A stretch of DNA of 64,000 nt from Acinetobacter zhairuonensis (lineage in GTDB: Bacteria; Pseudomonadota; Gammaproteobacteria; Pseudomonadales; Moraxellaceae). Positions 52,773-61,652 of this stretch are shown here, one piece after another. Under the pieces are notes generated by a model. That model made no database searches and was not told the origin of the DNA. It worked only from the letters and a program-made list of their open reading frames with translations. The first letter of the stretch is position 1. Every line of letters begins with the position of its first letter. The translations under genes were made by a program, and so were the position numbers. The stretch covers positions 186,001 through 250,000 of the forward strand of contig NZ_JAKVIM010000002.1 of assembly GCF_022601715.1 (NCBI RefSeq). The letters run 5' to 3'.

Positions 52773-53525
52773 TTAAGCCTCAGGAGCTTCTTTAGCAGCT
52801 TCGTCGCCTTTTGCTTGTGCATTTGCTTGAGTTTGAGCGTACTCTTTACCAGCAAGGATCGCATCAGCCATAGCAGAAGCGTAAAGTGTTACTGCACGGA
52901 TCGCATCGTCATTACCCGGGATAACGAAATCAACGTTGTCTGGGTTAGAGTTTGTATCAACGATACCGATTACAGGAATACCAAGGTTTTTAGCTTCTTT
53001 AATCGCGATTGATTCGTGGTCAACGTCGATTACGAATAATGCGTCAGGTAAACCACCCATGTTTTTCACGCCGCCTAAAGCACGTTCAAGTTTTTCCATT
53101 TCACGAGTACGTTCTAAAGCTTCGCGTTTAGTAAGCTTAGCAAAAGTACCGTCTTGAGATTGAGTTTGAAGATCTTTTAAACGGTTGATAGATTGGCGAA
53201 GTGTTTTCCAGTTCGTCAACATACCACCTAACCAACGGTGATCTACATATGGTTGACCAGCGCGTTGAGCTTGTTCACGGATGATGTTAGAAGCAGCACG
53301 TTTAGTACCAACGAACAATACTTTGTTCTTTTTGCTTGCAAGATTGTTAACAAAGTTCAATGCATCATTTAACGCAGGAACAGTGTGCTCAAGGTTGATG
53401 ATGTGAATTTTGTTACGCGCGCCAAAGATGTATTGACGCATCTTTGGGTTCCAGAAACGAGTTTGGTGACCGAAGTGAGCGCCTGCTTGAAGAAGGTCGC
53501 GCATGCTTACGTTGTAATCTGCCAT
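52773..53525 (-). CDS. rpsB: 30S ribosomal protein S2
   Basis: A 250-residue S2. The start [20 protein letters not shown], then [20 protein letters not shown], and [20 protein letters not shown] are typical. A 17-residue upstream extension of the open frame is not part of the protein, since MADYN matches the family start. A tail rich in Ala, Glu and Gln ends the protein. It is divergent from map. Confidence 0.97.
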   Translation of the reverse strand: MADYNVSMRDLLQAGAHFGHQTRFWNPKMRQYIFGARNKIHIINLEHTVPALNDALNFVNNLASKKNKVLFVGTKRAASNIIREQAQRAGQPYVDHRWLGGMLTNWKTLRQSINRLKDLQTQSQDGTFAKLTKREALERTREMEKLERALGGVKNMGGLPDALFVIDVDHESIAIKEAKNLGIPVIGIVDTNSNPDNVDFVIPGNDDAIRAVTLYASAMADAILAGKEYAQTQANAQAKGDEAAKEAPEA

Positions 53526-53734
53526 TTTCTTTACCTTAAAGTTTGGGTTAGGCCTCCATATATCCGCATTCTCCACCTATTGCTAGGCACCCAGAGTAAT
53601 GTGTCGATATATGTGCGGATTTTATTGCCCCATCGCACAAAGCCCGCGAAATTTATTCACGAAAAAGCATTTGATAAAATGGGCGGCTATTTATACCATA
53701 GTCACATACAAATTTCCAAAAGTTTTTAGAGATC

Positions 53735-54580
53735 ATGAACACAACTTATCAAGCTCCACGTCGACTCATTAAAACCCCAGATGAAATTGAAAAAATGCGT
53801 GTGGCGGGACGACTGGCGGCAGAAGTGTTGGATATGATCAAACCGCATATCAAGCCAGGGGTGACTACCCTCGAATTAGACACGATTTGTCACGATTATA
53901 TTGTCAATGTGCAAAATGCCGTTCCAGCTTGTTTAGGCTATGGTGCTGCACCGGGTCGTCCTGCGTTCCAGCACACCATTTGTACGTCAGTGAACCATGT
54001 GGTGTGTCACGGCATTCCATCTGAAAGCAAAATCTTAAAGAAAGGCGATATCTTAAATATTGATGTCACTGTAATTAAAGATGGTTATCACGGCGATACC
54101 AATATGATGTATGTGGTCGGTGAAGAAACGTCTATTCTTGCAGACCGTTTATGTAAAGTAGCACAAGAAGCGATGTATCGTGGTATCGCAAGCGTTAAGC
54201 CTGGTTCTACGGTTGGTGATATCGGTCTTGCAATTCAAAAATATGTTGAATCAGAGCGTTTCAGTGTTGTACGTGAATATTGTGGTCACGGTATCGGCAC
54301 TGTATTCCATGATGAACCGCAAGTATTGCATTATGGTCAAGGCAACAGCGGCATGATTCTTGAAGAAGGCATGACTTTTACCATTGAGCCAATGGTCAAT
54401 GCGGGTGTATGGCAAACGAAATTGCTGGGTGATAAATGGACGGTGGTGACCAAAGACCATAAACTTTCTGCGCAATATGAACACACCATTTTAGTGACCA
54501 AAGACGGCGTTGAAATTTTAACGGCACGTCCTGAAGAAGATTTATCTCGTTTTCAAACTGAATCAGTGTCATTGGCTTAA
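53735..54580 (+). CDS. map: Methionine aminopeptidase, type I
   Basis: A 281-residue metalloprotease that removes the initiator methionine. The five metal ligands are in view: two aspartates (ILNIDVTV and HGDTNMM), the histidine in EYCGHGIGTVFHDEP, and glutamates in TFTIEPMVN and QYEHTILV. The catalytic histidine precedes in VNHVVCHGIPS. Divergent to rpsB, the common gammaproteobacterial layout. A terminator follows. Confidence 0.96.
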   Translation: MNTTYQAPRRLIKTPDEIEKMRVAGRLAAEVLDMIKPHIKPGVTTLELDTICHDYIVNVQNAVPACLGYGAAPGRPAFQHTICTSVNHVVCHGIPSESKILKKGDILNIDVTVIKDGYHGDTNMMYVVGEETSILADRLCKVAQEAMYRGIASVKPGSTVGDIGLAIQKYVESERFSVVREYCGHGIGTVFHDEPQVLHYGQGNSGMILEEGMTFTIEPMVNAGVWQTKLLGDKWTVVTKDHKLSAQYEHTILVTKDGVEILTARPEEDLSRFQTESVSLA

Positions 54581-54597
54581 AAACTCAGTCAGTGGTC

Positions 54598-54626
54598 AAA
54601 AAGGTCACCTTCGGGTGACCTTTTTT
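54598..54626 (+). terminator. Terminator of map
   Basis: AAGGTCACC-TTCG-GGTGACCTT with TTTT after it, 20 bases after the stop; the UUCG-type loop is highly stable. Confidence 0.9.
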
Positions 54627-54875
54627 ATATCAAAAAAAGATCACCAAAAATAAATTTATTATTCATTTTTAAATATTTATAAAATTTTAAGCAAGCACAT
54701 CCTCTCTTTTTTGAAATAACACGATTGATTGACAGGTAACAGAATCATAAAAAAATTACGGTATTTTTCACAATTTTTTAAAACTATTCCTGCTCGAAAA
54801 CAACAGTTTTCTTTTGCTTCAATATTGAATAATGCCCCTGAATAAAAATGATGAAAAATGGACATGGAGTCCCCT

Positions 54876-55946
54876 ATGCAAAAAACAGGATTGGCGTTTT
54901 CAGTCGCTATTGCCCTTATGCCCACAATAAGCCAAGCAAGATCTCCATATTTTAGCCTGCAAGATGGAGATGGTTTTAAGCGCTTCTCGATTTCAGTCGG
55001 TGCACTACATGTTATGCCTCAAGGACAGGCACACCCCTTTCGAGTCAATACAGCTGTTGCAGAAGGTGAAACAGCGAATGTTGGTAGCATTCAAGCACAA
55101 ACCGTTTTAGACAATATTCGCCCTGACAGCGAAGTAAATCCCCTACTCAAAGCAACACTTGAAGGTCTGGCAGCAATTGATGCGCCTGTACCTTCAAGCC
55201 TAAGTGGTGCAGCTGAAATACACGGTTTGAGTCAATGGGATAATGCAGGTACTGGACTTAAAGCCGACGATGTCACCACTTTAGGCATTATGAGCAATTA
55301 TTTTTTTACAGACCATGTTTCCTTAGAGGCGAAAGCTGGCATTCCCCCCAAGGTCGATTTACAAGGTCAGGGCAAAATCTATGCGCCCTTTTCAGCGATT
55401 GCCAATCCCTTGGGTAGTGCTTTGGGCCAACTCGAATTAGAAAACGATATTTTAATTACCGATTTGGCTGCACACGGGGCAGCCGCTTCTGCTCGAGCTT
55501 GGACTCCTGCATTTGAATTGCAATATCACTTTGGCAAAACTGGAGTCAATAAATTTCGTCCCTATGTCGGTTTAGGTGTGATGTATGCCTATTTCAATGA
55601 ACTTGAAATGAACCCACGCATTGAACAAGACTTAATTGCCGCTGGTCATAGGATTGCCAATATTAAAGAAGGTCATGCTGGCGCTTCTTTGGAAGGGAAT
55701 ACCAGTTCAGCCCATCCTCAAGTTGACCTTGAAGCCTCCGATGCCTTTGCACCGATTGCCACAGTTGGATTCACCTATGATTTTAATACCAATTGGTTTG
55801 CTGTCGGCTCGGTCAGTTATGCACAGCTCAGCAATGACACCACTATTACGGTGACCGATGCCAAACTCGGTGAACTGATCCGCTCCAAAGCCGATATTGA
55901 GATCAATCCAATTCTTGCCTATGCAGGGATTGGTTATCGCTTTTAA
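54876..55946 (+). CDS. OmpW-family outer-membrane protein (long variant)
   Basis: A 356-residue barrel protein. A Sec signal ends near ISQA|RS. The N-terminal VSVGALHVMPQGQ-like region, then the C-terminal half FRPYVGLGVMYAYFNELEMN and the final aromatic LAYAGIGYRF resemble OmpW. OmpW proteins are about 210 residues, so this one carries about 130 extra residues after the first strand (roughly 45-170) and a loop near 265-285. The start at 54876 follows GGAG; the upstream ATG (54858) is less likely. It is preceded by a gap of about 250 bp after the map terminator. Confidence 0.78.
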   Translation: MQKTGLAFSVAIALMPTISQARSPYFSLQDGDGFKRFSISVGALHVMPQGQAHPFRVNTAVAEGETANVGSIQAQTVLDNIRPDSEVNPLLKATLEGLAAIDAPVPSSLSGAAEIHGLSQWDNAGTGLKADDVTTLGIMSNYFFTDHVSLEAKAGIPPKVDLQGQGKIYAPFSAIANPLGSALGQLELENDILITDLAAHGAAASARAWTPAFELQYHFGKTGVNKFRPYVGLGVMYAYFNELEMNPRIEQDLIAAGHRIANIKEGHAGASLEGNTSSAHPQVDLEASDAFAPIATVGFTYDFNTNWFAVGSVSYAQLSNDTTITVTDAKLGELIRSKADIEINPILAYAGIGYRF

Positions 55947-56049
55947 ATCCTATACCACTGATATTTCATATCTATATAATATTTATCAAAATATTCTAAA
56001 TGTAGTGAAATATCTATGGGATTTTACTCAGCGCATTCATTCTCTAAGG

Positions 56050-56066
56050 TGCATTGTTATGATGCA
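56050..56066 (+). promoter_or_regulatory. NtrC-like enhancer site
   Basis: TGCAT-N7-ATGCA spans 17 bp, the same geometry as the NtrC consensus TGCAC-N7-GTGCA, and lies about 165 bp upstream of the sigma-54 -24 element. One base in each half-site differs. Confidence 0.4.
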
Positions 56067-56229
56067 CTTTGGCTGAATACGTTAAAGAATGAATTATTTT
56101 TGATCAAATTTCATTCATCTATATTTAAAAATATCATCTCACCATTTAGCCTAATATCAATTCATTTTCATGAGCAGACTCAAGCATTTAATCGCAGTAT
56201 GGGCTAAATAAAGGGTAAACCAGCAATTT

Positions 56230-56246
56230 TGGCATATTGCTTGCAT
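56230..56246 (+). promoter_or_regulatory. Sigma-54 promoter of the nitrate transporter
   Basis: TGGCATATTGCTTGCAT keeps GG and GC with exactly ten bases between them, a nearly perfect -24/-12 element. It lies about 130 bp before the transporter start, indicating nitrogen-controlled expression. Confidence 0.75.
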
Positions 56247-56374
56247 TTTAATCTACAAGATGAATCAACGCAGATTCACACAGTAAATAGACGGCCAACG
56301 ATGTCCGTTCTGATCGGATTACAAGCTACTCAAAAAGCTTGTAAACAAAATGACGCTCAGTTCAGGGGATGGTT

Positions 56375-57721
56375 ATGTCTTCAACAATAAACAGCGACGC
56401 TAAAAAAGCGACTCAAATTAAACTTTTCAGTTTCTCTACACCTGCGATGCGTGCTTTTCATATGTCATGGTTAGCATTTTTTGTCTGCTTCTTTGCATGG
56501 TTCGCCTGTGCACCATTGATGCCTGTGATTAAAGGTGAATTCAATTTAACCAAAGATCAAATTGCCAATATTAATATTGCGGCAGTTGCCATCACGATTT
56601 TAATTCGACTAATCGTTGGACCATTGTGTGATAAATATGGACCGCGTAAAACCTATACCGCACTGTTACTCTTAGGCAGCATTCCTGTATTTGGTGTCGC
56701 TGCAGCCAATACCTATGAATCCTTTTTATTTTTCCGTTTGTTGATTGGCGCAATTGGTGCAAGTTTTGTCATCACGCAATATCACACCAGCGTAATGTTT
56801 GCACCCAATGTGGTCGGTACAGCCAATGCAGCTACCGCGGGTTGGGGCAACGCAGGTGGTGGTGCGACTCAAGCATTAATGCCACTGATTTTGGGGGCAA
56901 TCTTAATGTTTGGCGTTGAGCAAACCATGGGCTGGCGCATTGCCCTACTGGTGCCAGGCGTCATGATGGTGATTGTCGGGATTTTATACTGGAAGTTTAC
57001 TCAAGACTGCCCGCAAGGCAACTTTAACGAACTCCGTGCACAAGGTATTGAGGTGGGTTGCGGTAAAAAAGGTGGAACAGCAATTCTGTTACAAGCTGCA
57101 CGTAACTATCGCGTCTGGATTCTGTTTGTCTCTTATGCTGCTTGTTTTGGGATTGAGATCTTTATCCATAACATAGCCGCCATGTATTACACCGAACACT
57201 TCAATATGGGGCTGAAAGAAGCAGGACTTGCTGCGGGGATTTTCGGTTTATTGGCGCTGTTTGCACGTGCCTTAGGCGGCATTGTTTCAGACAGAGTCGC
57301 AATTGCGAAAGGCTTAGATGGACGCACCAAGGTTCTGTTTACCCTTGTTTTGCTTGAAGGTTTATTCTTGATCCTGTTCTCTCAAATGAATACTGCGGTA
57401 TTAGCAATTATCAGCATGACGGTATTCGCCCTGTTTACCCATATGGCATGTGGTGCAACCTATGCACTGGTTCCATTTATTGACCGCGATGCCTTAGGCG
57501 GTGTCGCAGGAATTATTGGTGCAGGCGGTAATGTCGGTGCAGTAGCAGCTGGCTTCTTACTCAAAGGCTTGTTAGATGTACAAACCTGCTTGTTTATCCT
57601 TGGCGGTTTGGTCACTTTGGCTGCCTTTAGTGTCATCTTGATTCGCTTCACTGTCGAACATAAAGCAAAAGAAAAACAACTGTTTGAACAGGCTGTTCTC
57701 GAACGCAACAGCATGGCTTAA
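56375..57721 (+). CDS. Nitrate/nitrite transporter (NarK/NasA, NNP family)
   Basis: A 448-residue major-facilitator protein with about 12 membrane segments. The nitrate signatures are present: AGWGNAGGGATQALMP and the repeat GIIGAGGNVGAVAAGF. The sigma-54 promoter suggests assimilatory uptake under nitrogen limitation rather than respiration. ATG 56375 follows AGGGG; ATG 56369 is an alternative. A porin follows 91 bp downstream. The assimilatory reductases are not in the window. Confidence 0.92.
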   Translation: MSSTINSDAKKATQIKLFSFSTPAMRAFHMSWLAFFVCFFAWFACAPLMPVIKGEFNLTKDQIANINIAAVAITILIRLIVGPLCDKYGPRKTYTALLLLGSIPVFGVAAANTYESFLFFRLLIGAIGASFVITQYHTSVMFAPNVVGTANAATAGWGNAGGGATQALMPLILGAILMFGVEQTMGWRIALLVPGVMMVIVGILYWKFTQDCPQGNFNELRAQGIEVGCGKKGGTAILLQAARNYRVWILFVSYAACFGIEIFIHNIAAMYYTEHFNMGLKEAGLAAGIFGLLALFARALGGIVSDRVAIAKGLDGRTKVLFTLVLLEGLFLILFSQMNTAVLAIISMTVFALFTHMACGATYALVPFIDRDALGGVAGIIGAGGNVGAVAAGFLLKGLLDVQTCLFILGGLVTLAAFSVILIRFTVEHKAKEKQLFEQAVLERNSMA

Positions 57722-57812
57722 ATCTTCCAAATTTGGGGAATGGTAGAGCATTCATCTCCTTCCCCATCTTCCTTGCTCAAAATCTTAGACCTTTATACCT
57801 CAGGGAATTTCA

Positions 57813-59027
57813 ATGAAATTACGTATGCTCTCTGTGCTTTCGCTCGCCCTCATTTCCTTAAATTCGGCGTCCGCTGCTGATGATTTCTTTTCCCAAACCA
57901 AATTTGGCTTGGACACGCGGTTACGTTATGAAATGGTCGATCAAGACAATAACTTAGAAAATGCAGATGCTTTTACGCTTCGTATTCGCCCCTCCATTCA
58001 AACAGGCAGTTGGCATGGTTTCAGCGGCTTTGTGCAAGGTGAAGGCACGATTGAATTAAATGATCAGTTCAACAGTACCCGCAACGCAGAAACAACCTAT
58101 AGCAGTGTGCCAGATCCTGAAAACCTGCAACTGAATCAGCTCTATTTAAAATATGTCAGCAATCCAAAATTGGATTTAACCCTAGGTCGTCAACTCATTA
58201 ATCTGGATAATCAGCGTTTTGTTGGTTCGGTTGCATGGCGTCAAAATGATCAGACTTTTGATGCTGTGACGCTAAATCTAAAACCACTGACCAGTGTCGG
58301 GTTGTATTATGCTTATATCAATCAAGTGAATACGATTTTTGGGAGTGAAAATCCTGAACCTAAATATGTGCGGGCACAGGATGGCGAGCAAGACAGTGAT
58401 ATTCATTTGATTCAAGCCAAATGGAATTACTCGCCTGCCTTAAATATGACCACTTACGGTTATCTTATGGATTTTAATGATATAGCCGCATGGTCCAATC
58501 AGACTTATGGACTGCGCTTGACAGGAAAAGTCAAAAATCTGCGTTATGTTGCTGAGTATGCCAAACAATCTGACTATGCCGATCAGCCGATTGCTTATGA
58601 TGCTGACTATTACACCGTAGAACTAGGATACAGCCTCGCAGCTAGCAATCCTTTGGGTGAAGTCGCGCTGGGCTACGAAGTTCTTGGCAGTGATCATGGT
58701 CAAATTGGTTTTCAGACGCCATTGGCAACTAAACACAAATTTAATGGCTGGACGGATGTTTTTCTTAATACTCCTGCCAATGGTTTAACCGATCTCTATC
58801 TCAGTTCAAACCTAAATATTCTGCGCCAAGGGAAATTGGCTACGGAATACCATCATTATCGTAGTGATGAACACAGTCTGGATTATGGACAAGAGTATGC
58901 CGTGTCATTTACCCATCCACTCCCTCTGAAGGGCTTATCTGCACTGGCTAAATTTTCTAGCTATCAAGCTAAAGATTATGGGGTAAATACCGATAAATTC
59001 TGGCTACAACTGGATTACAAATACTAA
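57813..59027 (+). CDS. Alginate-export-family outer-membrane porin
   Basis: A 404-residue beta-barrel. A Sec signal is cleaved near NSASA|ADD. The N-terminal GLDTRLRYEMVDQDN, the strand-rich LRIRPSIQTGSWHGFSGFVQ and LTLGRQLINLDNQRFVG match the alginate_exp family, and it ends in aromatic QLDYKY. It sits in the same direction as the nitrate transporter, 91 bp apart, and may supply outer-membrane permeability for its substrate. Alginate export itself is unlikely; no alginate genes are nearby. Confidence 0.82.
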   Translation: MKLRMLSVLSLALISLNSASAADDFFSQTKFGLDTRLRYEMVDQDNNLENADAFTLRIRPSIQTGSWHGFSGFVQGEGTIELNDQFNSTRNAETTYSSVPDPENLQLNQLYLKYVSNPKLDLTLGRQLINLDNQRFVGSVAWRQNDQTFDAVTLNLKPLTSVGLYYAYINQVNTIFGSENPEPKYVRAQDGEQDSDIHLIQAKWNYSPALNMTTYGYLMDFNDIAAWSNQTYGLRLTGKVKNLRYVAEYAKQSDYADQPIAYDADYYTVELGYSLAASNPLGEVALGYEVLGSDHGQIGFQTPLATKHKFNGWTDVFLNTPANGLTDLYLSSNLNILRQGKLATEYHHYRSDEHSLDYGQEYAVSFTHPLPLKGLSALAKFSSYQAKDYGVNTDKFWLQLDYKY

Positions 59028-59033
59028 TTGAAT

Positions 59034-59067
59034 GCTCCGTCCGTTCCACGCTGATTACGGACGGAGC
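59034..59067 (+). repeat. GC-rich inverted repeat after the porin gene
   Basis: GCTCCGTCCGT and ACGGACGGAGC form a perfect 11-bp stem with a 12-base loop seven bases after the stop. It is followed by CTGCTTTATT, so it is terminator-like but without a T-run. Confidence 0.7.
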
Positions 59068-59170
59068 CTGCTTTATTACACTTTTCAAATATTCCATTCA
59101 AATATCGAATTTTATCGATCTATTGCGTACAATATCGAGCAATCCTCATTATTGTTATGCAAAAGCTGCT

Positions 59171-60382
59171 ATGTCTGATAGTCAATTTTCCAAACCATTG
59201 ATTTATATGCTGATTGGTAGTGCAATTATTCTGGCACTGTCATTGGGTGTACGACATGCCTTTGGACTGTATTTGGTGCCAATGAGCCACGAGTTTGGCT
59301 GGGGGCATAATGTCTTCAGTTTAGCCATTGCCTTACAAAACCTGATTTGGGGTGCGGTACAGCCCGTCACGGGTGCTTTTGCTGACAAATATGGCAGTAA
59401 AATCGTGGTGACGGTGGGTGGTGTACTCTATGCCATCGGCTTGCTGTTGATGTCAGTCAGTTCAACAGGCTTAATGCTGAATGTCAGTGTAGGTCTGATT
59501 TTAGGTTTGGCTTTATCTGCAACCTCTTTTCCTGTCTTGCTTTCAGCAGTTGGACGTGCTGCACCGCCCGAAAAGCGCAGTCTTGCGATGGGGATTGCCA
59601 GTGCGGCTGGCTCCTTTGGGCAATTTATTATGTTGCCATCAACCTTGTTACTCTTACAAAGTATTGGCTGGTCAGCGGCATTGGTCGTGAGTGCCATTTT
59701 AATTGCGCTGATTGTGCCACTGGCGTGGATGCTTAAAGCACCGATGTATGTTGCGCCAAATGCTGCAACGACTGCGGCTCCTGCACTGACCTTTAAACAG
59801 ATTCTCAACATTGCCAAAGCGCATAAACCGTTTTGGTTCTTGGCGTTAGGCTTTTTGGTCTGCGGCTTTCAGGTGGTTTTCATTGGCATTCACTTACCAG
59901 GTTATTTAATAGATCACGGCTTTGATGCCACCACTGGCACAATCTTCCTTGCCTTGGTTGGATTATTTAATATCTTCGGGACTTACGGCGCAGGTTGGTT
60001 AGGAGGAAAATTTTCTAAACCGAAACTACTCATGGGTTTATATGCGCTGCGTGGCGTTGCCATGATTGCCTTCTTAGCTTTACCACTCACCACTTGGACA
60101 GTGTATAGCTTCGGCATCATTATGGGGCTATTATGGTTATCGACTGTACCGCTTACTAATGGCATTGTCGCCAATATGTTTGGTATTCGCTATTTGTCCA
60201 TGCTCAGTGGTATTGTATTCTTTACCCATCAAGTCGGTTCATTCTTTGGTGGATGGCTTGGCGGTGTCAATCATGACATGACAGGCAATTATCAGGCAGT
60301 TTGGATGGTTTCAATTGCGCTCAGTGTATTGGGAGTGTTGGTACATTTCTTTGTGGATGAAAAGGCGGTGGTACATGAATAA
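59171..60382 (+). CDS. Major facilitator transporter, OFA/MCT-like
   Basis: A 403-residue transporter with 12 hydrophobic segments. The start region GVRHAFGLYLVPMSHEFGWG and the following PVTGAFADKYGSK are typical of MFS carriers of the oxalate/formate and monocarboxylate type. The substrate is unknown. The frame opens at TTG 59123; ATG 59171 (MSDSQFS) is preferred because hydrophobic structure begins soon after it. The next small gene overlaps its end. Confidence 0.87.
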   Translation: MSDSQFSKPLIYMLIGSAIILALSLGVRHAFGLYLVPMSHEFGWGHNVFSLAIALQNLIWGAVQPVTGAFADKYGSKIVVTVGGVLYAIGLLLMSVSSTGLMLNVSVGLILGLALSATSFPVLLSAVGRAAPPEKRSLAMGIASAAGSFGQFIMLPSTLLLLQSIGWSAALVVSAILIALIVPLAWMLKAPMYVAPNAATTAAPALTFKQILNIAKAHKPFWFLALGFLVCGFQVVFIGIHLPGYLIDHGFDATTGTIFLALVGLFNIFGTYGAGWLGGKFSKPKLLMGLYALRGVAMIAFLALPLTTWTVYSFGIIMGLLWLSTVPLTNGIVANMFGIRYLSMLSGIVFFTHQVGSFFGGWLGGVNHDMTGNYQAVWMVSIALSVLGVLVHFFVDEKAVVHE

Positions 60383-60512
60383 TCCATCTCTGTTTTGGCT
60401 TAAGACCTCGATTAGCTTAGTCGTACTGGGACTGATCATCGCTGCAATTGCGCTATGGCTCCAAACCCCGCAGCTGTTTGAATACTTTAATCAAGCTTTT
60501 TGCCCACATTAA
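60375..60512 (+). CDS. Small single-span membrane protein
   Basis: A 45-residue protein (MNNPSLFWLKTSISLVVLGL; ends FNQAFCPH) with one membrane segment. Its ATG overlaps the last codons of the transporter gene, which suggests translational coupling and perhaps an accessory subunit role. No homologue was recognised. A terminator follows. Confidence 0.6.
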   Translation: MNNPSLFWLKTSISLVVLGLIIAAIALWLQTPQLFEYFNQAFCPH

Positions 60513-60543
60513 TTACTTACAAAACCTCGCTCTATTTTTCATA

Positions 60544-60586
60544 AACTCAGCATTTATTGTTATTTCAAAAAATGCTGAGTTTTTCT
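60544..60586 (+). terminator. Terminator of the MFS unit
   Basis: AACTCAGCATTT pairs with AAATGCTGAGTT around a 13-base loop, followed by TTTTC. It separates the carrier unit from the dioxygenase gene. Confidence 0.8.
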
Positions 60587-60621
60587 TAGTTTAGAACTAC
60601 AAGAAATTTAGAGATATAACA

Positions 60622-61581
60622 ATGACCAGCCTGACGCAACTTTCTCAAGCCATACATGATGCACCGCAATGGCATATCCCTGATGCATTTCAAGCGAGTG
60701 ATGAGATTCAAATTTCCCCGCTTCAAGACAAAGCTCTTGGAGCTATTGTCACCGGTTTAAATGCACGCAAAGCCCAATCAGGTAAAACTATTTATCGGCT
60801 CAAGCAGGCTTTGGCAGAACACCTGATTCTAATCTTTAAAAAACAAAGTCTAGATGATCTGCAATTTCTGGCATTTGCCAGTTATTTTGGTGCAATTTTC
60901 CGTCCGAGTGCGGACAATCCTGTCTTAGCGAGTCAAAGCGGTACAGGCACACCTCCCGATGTCGTACCTGTTTCAAATGCGGTGGGTCAAGGTGATTACA
61001 CCGGTCATGGTGAACTAAGCCCACATGCCGATCATCAATGGACGCCTTTACCCTCTTTTGGCTCATTACTATATGCCATTGAATTACCTCAATCTGGTGG
61101 CGAAACCAGCTGGTATAACACCATTAAAGCCTACGATGCCTTAGATCCTGAACTTAAAACCCATATCGATCAGCTACAGCTCATTACCTATAACCCTTTT
61201 GTCCGAGCCAACAGCAACAAAGGCTCTAATAACTATGCCAATAATAGCCCTTATTACCGCTTTAAAGATCAACCGATTCTTGGACATGCCTATCCACATC
61301 CTCTCGTCCGCACTCATCCTGAAACTGGGCGGAAAGCCTTGTGGTTAAATACCCGCTCGGAAGTTGAATTGCTTAATTATGATGATGTGGCAGGCAGTGA
61401 ACTGATCGCACAACTACGCAAGCATATTCTTAAACCTGAATTTCGTTATGATCATCAGTGGGAAACCGGTGATATTGTGTTTTGGGATAACCAAGTCACC
61501 CTGCACTCTCGAACGCCTTTCCCCGCAAATCAACGTCGCCTATTAAAACGAATTAGTCTGGCAGGTGCTCGTCCCTTTTAA
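60622..61581 (+). CDS. TauD/TfdA-family Fe(II)/2-oxoglutarate dioxygenase
   Basis: A 319-residue dioxygenase. The iron-binding HxD is in LSPHADHQWTPLPSFGSLLY, the distal histidine in TLHSRTPFPANQRRLLKRIS with the 2-oxoglutarate-binding arginine nearby. The substrate of this member is unknown; family substrates include taurine and 2,4-D. It follows an MFS carrier in the same direction, which might import the substrate, though a terminator separates them. It has its own start region. Confidence 0.85.
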   Translation: MTSLTQLSQAIHDAPQWHIPDAFQASDEIQISPLQDKALGAIVTGLNARKAQSGKTIYRLKQALAEHLILIFKKQSLDDLQFLAFASYFGAIFRPSADNPVLASQSGTGTPPDVVPVSNAVGQGDYTGHGELSPHADHQWTPLPSFGSLLYAIELPQSGGETSWYNTIKAYDALDPELKTHIDQLQLITYNPFVRANSNKGSNNYANNSPYYRFKDQPILGHAYPHPLVRTHPETGRKALWLNTRSEVELLNYDDVAGSELIAQLRKHILKPEFRYDHQWETGDIVFWDNQVTLHSRTPFPANQRRLLKRISLAGARPF

Positions 61582-61605
61582 CGTCCTTATGATTAATCTT
61601 GAAAT

Positions 61606-61631
61606 AAAAAAAGCCCATTATTGAAATGGGC
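61606..61631. terminator. Shared terminator, dioxygenase/sthA
   Basis: GCCCAT / ATGGGC stem with A- and T-runs between convergent genes; the T-run is best for sthA on the minus strand. Confidence 0.8.
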
Positions 61632-61652
61632 CTTTTCCAGAGACCTAAATGC

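Larger units (their letters stand above)
55947..56374. other. Regulatory gap before the nitrate transporter
   Basis: No gene. It contains a sigma-54 promoter (56230-56246) and an upstream NtrC-like site. A 63-codon frame at 56016 overlaps the NtrC-like site and is not credible. Confidence 0.6.

Noticed and set aside
56016..56207. 63-codon frame before the nitrate transporter
   Set aside because: It overlaps the NtrC-like site, has an unlikely composition and no ribosome site.
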